The notes under the pieces: model-generated | Seen by the model: only the letters and a program-made list of their open reading frames with translations | Told to the model about the DNA's origin: nothing | The model's database searches: none | Shown: in pieces, positions 60,301-64,000 of the stretch | Layout: each line of letters begins with the position of its first letter | How positions within the stretch are numbered: the stretch's first letter is position 1 | DNA from: an uncultured Bacteroidales bacterium | Lineage (GTDB): Bacteria; Bacteroidota; Bacteroidia; Bacteroidales; Paludibacteraceae | Length of the DNA: 64,000 bases | Direction of reading: 5' to 3' | Assembly: GCA_937891905.1 (NCBI GenBank) | Contig: CALATT010000056.1 | Span: 12,681 to 76,680 of the forward strand | Position numbers and translations under genes: made by a program

Positions 60301-60598
60301 CGTTTGCAGCAAGTGTAGCATGCGTGGAATATCCCAATATTGGATAAGCTACATCATCTCCTGCTACAATGATGAAACCACCATTTTCGTTTTCAAATAT
60401 ATAGTAAGCCGCTTGTGGTGTGGCTGTATGCATCAGTCGTGGGCGCACTGGAGCACGATTAGGCGCTGTGGGTGCGATAGAAGGAGAAAGAAATACATTC
60501 GCAATTTCTGTTGCGCGTTGTATGCTGATAGGTGCAGCATTCATTGTGCACGCAAATACAATAGCCATCAGGGCTAAGAGAGAAATTCGTGATTTCAT
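54398..60598 (-). CDS. C10 (streptopain-like) cysteine protease, T9SS cargo, 2066 aa
   Basis: The signal peptide is MKSRISLLALMAIVFACTMN with an AA cleavage region. A Spi-like propeptide (about 25-150) contains AAYYIFENENGGFIIVAGDD. The C10 catalytic domain has Cys179 in TVVGCVATAMAQVLKYW and His329 in GDGGHCFVCDGYNSDDYFHF, then WGWGG. Downstream are Ig-like, jelly-roll and fibronectin III-like modules, and then two tandem copies of a ~300-residue PKD-like/CDSI-repeat unit (about 1318-1616 and 1617-1915). The end (VTGQLYQSGRLSAGENIVTM then VYTVKILLSDGNTRITKIMV) is a T9SS type A sorting domain. It is likely exported as a zymogen and retained at the surface. Upstream is a membrane HTH regulator. 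Confidence 0.9.
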   Translation of the reverse strand: MKSRISLLALMAIVFACTMNAAPISIQRATEIANVFLSPSIAPTAPNRAPVRPRLMHTATPQAAYYIFENENGGFIIVAGDDVAYPILGYSTHATLAANEMPDNTKAWLALYAAEIQNAVDSGITQSPAVRQAWDNIAAYANASVVVSPLILTRWNQSPYYNDLCPMDVARNERTVVGCVATAMAQVLKYWEHPINGNGSYTYTHEHGVQSANFAATTYKWANMPLEVTAASTDAQKAEVAQLMYHCGVSVEMDYDVSSRGGSGAFTISSKSNTTHCAEYALREYWGYKPTLQGLQKAKFKDDEWKKMLKDDLNAGRPIIYSGYGDGGHCFVCDGYNSDDYFHFNWGWGGLYDGYFLLNALEPGTGGTGSGGGTYNNDQQAIFGLEPMKSIDDDTSTKELQLASTISISSSEIAYKEGFSISASVKNTGSANFNDDLGLALYDSGLELLTVMDAKNTPIATGGTVACTFGTEGWSELVAGLYYAAIYSKTATGEWESIGNGTYRNMVQFRINTDPCAGNIVYECDFEGDLMGWTFAKAPGIKSGFAVGSAMKYKGEKSLYISPDGGATAGYTQDNDKGYVSVAYRKVYLEAGNYVVDYNFHMQLKYLDVDVDQIHIALVPTTNTIEPLNYYENNIPFLNNYGWKGQCYESSSWGSNISTNATITNTGMYYLVLALAANEYEGKNQHIAFDNISIKRKGSLNYKETLDGVQFNWEGGYPAYRIRWYNWCDYKYRYDTIQTNSYFIPYTQLRDAVYNYSSSYFFYVTPVCEGGKTSNDISVLFSVKTEPFPADTCIAVPTDLKAENTANGIKLSWTGNSNTYDIRYGTSSSGCECIDTIYNVSGTTYTIPYTTTSGLKDGGHYFFVRALCSNDTSIWRSVYLNVKAPDGCTSDDCLAKPCNLFAQNTAEGITLTWRGNANKYEIECRSEDEYYKRGNIYEYNDSNYVRFIANDSIYTIPYNTLSDTLYHFRVRAICGQDTSFWTDYISAYNINFGEYCIPFYDLCGPNTLCTYGSYSNPHSTKKTFDFRQKDWRESYYKGQYNYEKGERYGVYGKLSSIITNDCYRSRHTICFEGETDPRCDNQLSTVPEGEKYSMRLGNWYNGEGESVTFTHTIDSGYPLILLLKYAVVLQDPSHTSAENPHFTLEILDENDKLLDPVCWYADFAADKNATGWKNAVNAHEPTSEEYRNVVWKDWTTIGVNLSDLSQYGDRTIKIRLTTKDCTKGQHYGYAYFTLSCTTADMRGMSCGVRPQEFEVAEGFKYNWYLMDDQTKATVCDSNVFIVQPTDTNSYHVDLISLENSDCYFTLNAYTLPRLPRAQATFKHTPHDCINEVVIDNTSYVYKKMLDKTEQLDGRIHIDSIQWDFGEYGTSTEWNPTLIVPNQGDTFNVSLRVVANACSEIQQYTLSIPAIRDTTTLAHRYLCEGDTLHYSSKQYYAEGVYTDTLKRTYGCDSIHILTVEYLRPEYKHYYDTICEEETPYIFFGKPYSQTGIYEEHIPSSLGCDTIIHQLHLSVLTALQVTIGNIDEYSREIGEFIVPHTVQKGVVSGYSIDFSDEANSNGFIDIINDTIHQNVRIVVPPTCTAQQYQAIIRFHNNQCAAVEIPIQFTITLFSKPDSKATFTHAPHDCINQVRITNQSAVYKHYNDSIKTIDPTQTIDSYSWDLGKYGTSALAEPELIVAAQGDTFTVALTTTYGTYSHTEQYTLEIPAIIEQDGYQYVYICEGEDFDFEGKKYNTPGQYILDVVTNQYGCDSTSYIIIDYLQSEIVDQYDTICYTELPYNFHGQSCTQAGTYDHAIIAQGGCDSITYRMHLFVYEELKLTLNTLPEICAGDPSFDITYTEQSGTPSAYKIQFSNEAKKAGFTDSNGVIDNTKTLTISLPAQVRVDTYSAQIVFDNHGCADYTIPLTFDVHYAREVVGQRWNDVLAVKNDRYNGGYTFTAFQWYKDGAPIQGETHSYLYQPLDMNALYHVLLTRADGLIMPTCPIQPIHHTDITDFPTLLQPGQQVPIKLPLAAEMWIYSVTGQLYQSGRLSAGENIVTMPFTLGVYTVKILLSDGNTRITKIMVSE
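54854..55750 (-). repeat. Second copy of ~300-codon module in the C10 protease
   Basis: It encodes residues about 1617-1915. It mirrors the first copy in order: ATFTHAPHDCIN, a W-D-x-G-x-YGTS segment, a CEG...GCDS unit and a DTIC...GCDSI unit. Boundaries were counted by hand and may be off by a few codons. Confidence 0.62.
55751..56647 (-). repeat. First copy of ~300-codon module in the C10 protease
   Basis: It encodes residues about 1318-1616: ATFKHTPHDCINEVVI, WDFGEYGTS, LCEGDTLHY with YGCDSIHILTV, and DTICEEETPYIFFG with LGCDTII. Clear protein-level similarity to the second copy; DNA identity looks lower, suggesting an old duplication. Confidence 0.62.
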
Positions 60599-60712
60599 AT
60601 CGTAGTTTGTTTGTTATTTTCTTTTTTTCTTTATTCTAACATCTAACAGCGTAGCGGTCTAAAATCGTACATCGTAAATGGTAAATCGTACATCGCCTAA
60701 TAGCTTTAGCGG
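60599..60712. other. Spacer with short direct repeats
   Basis: Between the regulator and the protease. AAATCGTACATCG occurs twice (about 60662 and 60685) with related GTAAA steps, plus CTAACATCTAACA. No TAnnTTTG promoter is evident, so the protease may be read through from the regulator gene or from a divergent-type promoter. Confidence 0.5.
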
Positions 60713-62266
60713 TTAGTACAATGCTCCGATGGCGCGGACGCGGTCCTCAAAAGTATCGCGGTCGCCTAATGCACCATTCTTGACTCGAACACGGTAGTTA
60801 CTGATTGTATTTGGACTATAGCAAAGCAGTTCTCCTATCTTGGCACTATTATCAATGCCCAATAGGATGAGTGCGAAAATACGCATTTCCACTGTCATGC
60901 GTTCTCCTTTCTTCGGCATCAACTGCGCTTCGGGTTTGAGTAGCGCATTGAAGTCCTGTACGAAAGTGACATAGATGGAGAGGAAAGTGTCGTCAAAAGA
61001 GCGGTAGAAATGAGCCATTTCTTTGCTCTTTATTCCATCTGGGTCTTTTTCTCCCGCTTTGCGTGCCATGGCTACCAATCGGCGGATATAATCGCTGTAC
61101 ACTTCCAAATAGCGGCAAATATACTGCTCCTTAACCATATTGGCTTCTTTGAGTTGGCGGTTAGTGATCTCAAACTCCTCATTGATAGCAGTAATCTCTT
61201 TATTCAGTATATGGAGGCGTTTGTTATTGCGCAGTGTATAGATAGTAATCAGCACAACGGCTACCAGCAGCAGCACTAAGCATATGATTGCAAATCCTAA
61301 TCGTATAGACGAGTCATTAAGTCGTTGCTCGTAGTCTGTGGCGATAGTATGACCTAAGGTGAATGTCTGGTTGAAGCGGGTGGGGGCGTTGAAGAAGGAA
61401 GCATTGGTGAGCGAGTAGTTGCTGAAAAGGTATGCTCTGCTCAGGTCGCCTTCTTCATAGCAATCTTTTGCTACTAACCATGACGAACCATTATCAGTCA
61501 CAGCGCAGCGTACATCTTGTATAGCTGAGCGTACAAGCCATTCGCGGCGTTTGATTTCGTCTCCGGCTTGCTCGTAAAGGATTGCGCGCTCATATGCTTT
61601 GATAGCATATTCGTGTGCGTTGGGGTCAATCTTGGCTAATAGCGAATCATTGTATTCTAAAGCCACGGTCAGTTCTCCATTCTCCATGGCGGTGTATTGT
61701 GCCAAGAGTAGATCCATCTCTTGCTCGTTGTCTGCTTGTACCCGCCAAGCATTCATGAGCATAGATTGGTATTTCTCTGCTTCTTGTTGCCATTCCTTTT
61801 GTAGATTGGGCACGGTGGACCAGAGTGCGCCATCCGAGTATAGGCGGCGTACTGCTTCATACCAACGCAGGCGGAAAGAAGGTAATATACTATCCATCAA
61901 CTGCATTGTGGCAATACCATCTTCGTAACGACCAGTGGCTGCATGCAGTTCCACCAACCCTACGATTGCGTGTGTGCGATAAGGTTCTGCTTCCTCCAGT
62001 AAATGCCCATAGTATATACGCGCCGAGTCGCTCTGGTATGATTGGTATTCGCGTGCGATGGCGAGGGTTAGGTCTGGTGTGTGCGGAGTGATGTTACACA
62101 GTGAGTCAATTCGCGCTTGGCGTATAGTGAGGTAGTCGTTCGTTTTTGCCACTTCGGATTCGTAGACAGCCAAAAGCGAGTCCAGGGTGGAACGCTCTGC
62201 GTATGCCGAGGTAAACATAAAGCTCAAGCCAATAAGGCAAACTACTATTTTATATTTTGCATTCAT
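60713..62266 (-). CDS. DUF6377-like membrane HTH regulator with TPR-like sensor
   Basis: The frame is open from 62404, but the ATG at 62266 is preferred because it follows the promoter and gives a signal sequence (MNAKYKIVVCLIGLSFMFTS, then AYA); the protein is then 517 residues. Residues about 20-320 are TPR-like helical repeats (periplasmic), a membrane helix follows (about 330-352, LGFAIICLVLLLVAVVLITI), then a coiled coil, and a C-terminal LuxR-like HTH (LLCYSPNTISNYRVRVKNGA). This matches the DUF6377/SusR-like regulators of Bacteroidota. It probably senses an exported or environmental signal and may control the neighbouring protease and surface gene. Confidence 0.82.
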   Translation of the reverse strand: MNAKYKIVVCLIGLSFMFTSAYAERSTLDSLLAVYESEVAKTNDYLTIRQARIDSLCNITPHTPDLTLAIAREYQSYQSDSARIYYGHLLEEAEPYRTHAIVGLVELHAATGRYEDGIATMQLMDSILPSFRLRWYEAVRRLYSDGALWSTVPNLQKEWQQEAEKYQSMLMNAWRVQADNEQEMDLLLAQYTAMENGELTVALEYNDSLLAKIDPNAHEYAIKAYERAILYEQAGDEIKRREWLVRSAIQDVRCAVTDNGSSWLVAKDCYEEGDLSRAYLFSNYSLTNASFFNAPTRFNQTFTLGHTIATDYEQRLNDSSIRLGFAIICLVLLLVAVVLITIYTLRNNKRLHILNKEITAINEEFEITNRQLKEANMVKEQYICRYLEVYSDYIRRLVAMARKAGEKDPDGIKSKEMAHFYRSFDDTFLSIYVTFVQDFNALLKPEAQLMPKKGERMTVEMRIFALILLGIDNSAKIGELLCYSPNTISNYRVRVKNGALGDRDTFEDRVRAIGALY

Positions 62267-62400
62267 TGTTTGAAAGTGTCTCGTTGCTTGTTTGTTATAT
62301 GCATTGCCACCACTACTATCCACTAAAACTTGTCCATATGCTTTGCTATAATTTCGTTGTGCAGCCATGTGCGCGCTGAGGCGTACGCACAAAAGTTCGC

Positions 62401-62409
62401 ACAAAAGTA
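62401..62409 (-). promoter_or_regulatory. Promoter of the membrane HTH regulator gene
   Basis: The minus strand reads TAGTACTTTTGTGCG with -7 TACTTTTGT. It overlaps the upstream-most possible start codon of the ORF (62404), supporting the later ATG at 62266 and a leader of about 130 bases. Confidence 0.6.
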
Positions 62410-62556
62410 CTATAAATTTTGCATTTATGCAAATATTTACACTTTTTTTCTTATTTTTTCTACATTTCGCAAACCGTATATAGCAAGTATCAAGAACTTT
62501 TTTAGGGGTTTAGGCCCTTCGATGATTGTATAGATTGCAAGTGTAATGGTAAGGGG

Positions 62557-62599
62557 AAGAACCAAATAAGAACCAAATAAGAACTAAATAAGAACTAAA
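62557..62599 (+). repeat. 11-bp tandem repeat, four units
   Basis: Four head-to-tail units of AAGAACCAAAT (the last two have T in place of the second C; the last ends AAAG). It could be a slipped-strand hypervariable tract in the region between the regulator and the surface gene. Confidence 0.75.
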
Positions 62600-62851
62600 G
62601 ATTCTATCGGTACGCCATGTAAGATGTTGGGTTTAAGAATTCTGCTAATTGTAGTTGGCAAAAAGGGTGTTTTTGATGATTTTGGGCTATTTTTAGTTGT
62701 TTGTCTACTTGTGTACACATACTATTTGCGTACTTTTTTGCATATTTCAAATATATTTATAATGCTGAATATCAGTATTTTGGTTGTTTGGTGTTCGTAC
62801 TTTTTTTTGTTATTGCGCTCGCGTGTGTATTCATATATAAAAAAAAAGTTG

Positions 62852-62860
62852 TATCTTTGC
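62852..62860 (+). promoter_or_regulatory. Promoter of the discoidin protein gene
   Basis: TATCTTTGC followed by AACG; about 95 bp before the ATG at 62956. The leader includes AAGCGCATGATTAAGCGC, which can form small stems. Confidence 0.58.
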
Positions 62861-62955
62861 AACGAAAATGACACGCGTAAGCGCATGATTAAGCGCAAGA
62901 ATTACTACCTGAAATATCAAATATTGAAAATACACTTACCAAAAATCTATTTTAT

Positions 62956-64000
62956 ATGAAACACAGATTTACATTACTTCTCGCACTTCTATGTGCAAGC
63001 ATGATGGGCTGGGCAGCGGAGTGGACTGGACAAGTCACAGGAACTGCCACCAAAGTGTGGTTAGACGGAATTGGTTCTAACGAGAATAGAACTGAAGTCA
63101 ACTATACGGTTAATTATTTAGTAGAGTACAATTCGGGAACTTTGACAATAACCCTTGGGTATACTGAGGATAATTTTAACAAGACCGTCGGATTAGTACC
63201 GCAGGTTTTTGTTAATGGTGCGTATAAAGGAAATTTCGGTGGTGTTACATGGAGTTCCACTGAGTTTGCACCGGGTGCAGAATTAAACATATACTTTTAT
63301 TTTGCGTATGATGGACAAGCAAGCTCTTCCTCTTCATTTACATATACCATACCAGTTGGTGATGGCGGTGATGAAGGTACAGAACAAGGTGAGATTAATT
63401 GGAATGCTATTAAATGGCTGGGGAATGGTACTGGTCTTGCAGAATATACTGATAAGTACAAAGCTGTAGTGACTCCCGATTTAGCAGGTACAGGCATAAA
63501 CAACCTACAGCCCAATGGAGGACATAACTGTATTCATATTGCGTTCCCTTCAGCAGCGTTTGGTACGATTTCATTAAGCAATAGTCAGTATCATACAGAA
63601 GGTGCCGGTATGTTCGTTCATTTGGACGCATTTACACAACAATACACAGAGTTTACTGTTGTTTGCGAAGGTACAACTTATACATTTACTATTTATTATG
63701 CAGATGGACAAGAAGGTAGTGTAGTTATTGTACCAGAGATTTATGATGTTAACTTTGCGCTAACTTCTAATGGCGCAACTGCTACTGCTTCCAGCGGTAA
63801 TGCTAATCTTGCTATTGACGGCAACAATGGTACTCGTTGGGAGTCTGCTGCAACAGACGATGAGACTTTCACCCTTAACATGGGTAAGGCTCGCACCTTC
63901 AACTATGTTCGTATCAACTGGGAAGGTGCATACTGCACACAATTTGAATTAACCTATTCTACTGATGGCGTTGCTTATCAGCCATTATACACCGAGACAG
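62956..64000 (+). CDS. Secreted discoidin (F5/8 C)-domain protein, partial
   Basis: 348 codons are visible before the right edge. A signal peptide MKHRFTLLLALLCASMMGWA is followed by two similar beta-rich units separated by a GDGGDEGTEQGE acidic linker; the second has LQPNGGHNCIHIAFPSAAFG. A discoidin-type domain begins near residue 273: NLAIDGNNGTRWES, then FTLNMGKARTFNYVRINWEG. Such domains bind glycans in secreted T9SS or SusD-like proteins and glycosidases. The catalytic or sorting part lies outside the window. It is transcribed divergently from the HTH regulator. Confidence 0.82.
   Translation, partial: MKHRFTLLLALLCASMMGWAAEWTGQVTGTATKVWLDGIGSNENRTEVNYTVNYLVEYNSGTLTITLGYTEDNFNKTVGLVPQVFVNGAYKGNFGGVTWSSTEFAPGAELNIYFYFAYDGQASSSSSFTYTIPVGDGGDEGTEQGEINWNAIKWLGNGTGLAEYTDKYKAVVTPDLAGTGINNLQPNGGHNCIHIAFPSAAFGTISLSNSQYHTEGAGMFVHLDAFTQQYTEFTVVCEGTTYTFTIYYADGQEGSVVIVPEIYDVNFALTSNGATATASSGNANLAIDGNNGTRWESAATDDETFTLNMGKARTFNYVRINWEGAYCTQFELTYSTDGVAYQPLYTET

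Larger units (their letters stand above)
62410..62955. other. Divergent intergenic region, mostly noncoding
   Basis: A 546-bp AT-rich gap between the regulator (minus) and the discoidin gene (plus). It holds the 11-bp tandem repeat at 62557-62599 and the plus promoter at 62852-62860. A 111-codon frame (62624-62959) runs across the promoter with an unlikely, Tyr/Ile/Leu-rich composition and is not regarded as a gene. Confidence 0.6.

Noticed and set aside
62267..62404. Longer start for the membrane HTH regulator
   Set aside because: The promoter -7 element overlaps position 62404, and only the ATG at 62266 yields a signal sequence.
62624..62959. A 111-codon plus-strand frame before the discoidin gene
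   Set aside because: It contains the promoter 62852-62860 and ends over the real start codon; composition is AT-driven.

Overview
The window is chromosomal DNA of a Bacteroidota bacterium, most likely of the order Bacteroidales. Four things point there. Almost every promoter has the Bacteroidota form (TAnnTTTG/TTTGC at -7, TTG or TTTG about 23 bp upstream), and Shine-Dalgarno sequences are nearly absent. Family-level markers include DUF5606, DUF4294, DUF4491, GldB, GldH, the holB-PSP1-gldH cluster and the mreBCD-PBP2-rodA cluster. Very large secreted proteins end in type IX secretion (T9SS) sorting tails. There is no CRISPR array, insertion sequence, prophage or rRNA operon; one tRNA gene (Asn) is present.

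Layout. 0-5.7 kb: a partial CNNM membrane protein, DUF5606, a Nif3/zinc-ribbon pair, a CPBP protease, an ECF sigma factor with two small membrane proteins, and two unknown small genes. 5.7-8.5 kb: a Na+/Ca2+ exchanger and a Na+/phosphate symporter. 8.5-8.9 kb: a structured noncoding stretch ending in a UUCG terminator. 8.9-11 kb: proS and a DUF4294 protein. 16-11 kb (minus): fba, CoA-transferase, mrp and MATE in one operon. 18.9-16.3 kb (minus): OPT transporter and GtrA. 19.2-22.2 kb: rsmA, corA, an AT-rich gap with DnaA-box-like sites, and nadA. 26.2-22.2 kb (minus): a 37-codon ORF, sufS, a phosphatase-fold protein and an odd winged-helix protein, then two small envelope genes. 39.9-26.2 kb (minus): a nearly gapless chain from mreB through mreC, mreD, PBP2, rodA, yraN, mnmG, apt, uvrC, tsaE, an ABC ATPase and gldB to an acyltransferase. 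40-47.4 kb (plus): adenosine kinase-like, plsC, HIT, holB, PSP1, gldH, trmB, then a membrane-tethered HTH protein and a membrane partner. 62.4-47.4 kb (minus): a membrane HTH regulator (DUF6377-like), a 2066-aa C10 cysteine protease with T9SS tail, and a giant T9SS surface protein. The right edge cuts a discoidin-domain secreted protein.

How it fits together. Most of the window is housekeeping: cell-wall elongation, lipid and tRNA modification, DNA repair and replication, and central carbon metabolism. The last 17 kb is a surface and secretion module whose promoters and gene order suggest regulated export of a protease and adhesin-like proteins.

Main points for a second look. (a) Plus-strand genes on the left are C- and A-rich while plus-strand genes on the right are G- and T-rich; together with a near-perfect parS site beside mnmG and a cluster of TTATNNACA sites between corA and nadA, this suggests the replication origin lies inside this window. 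(b) The giant T9SS gene is preceded in frame by a 113-residue 'preface' with its own membrane helix. (c) Structured intergenic DNA at 8.5-8.8 kb shares a repeat with 16.15 kb. (d) A tiny ORF with tandem Cys codons precedes sufS. (e) A winged-helix protein carries a degenerate kinase-like C-terminal half.
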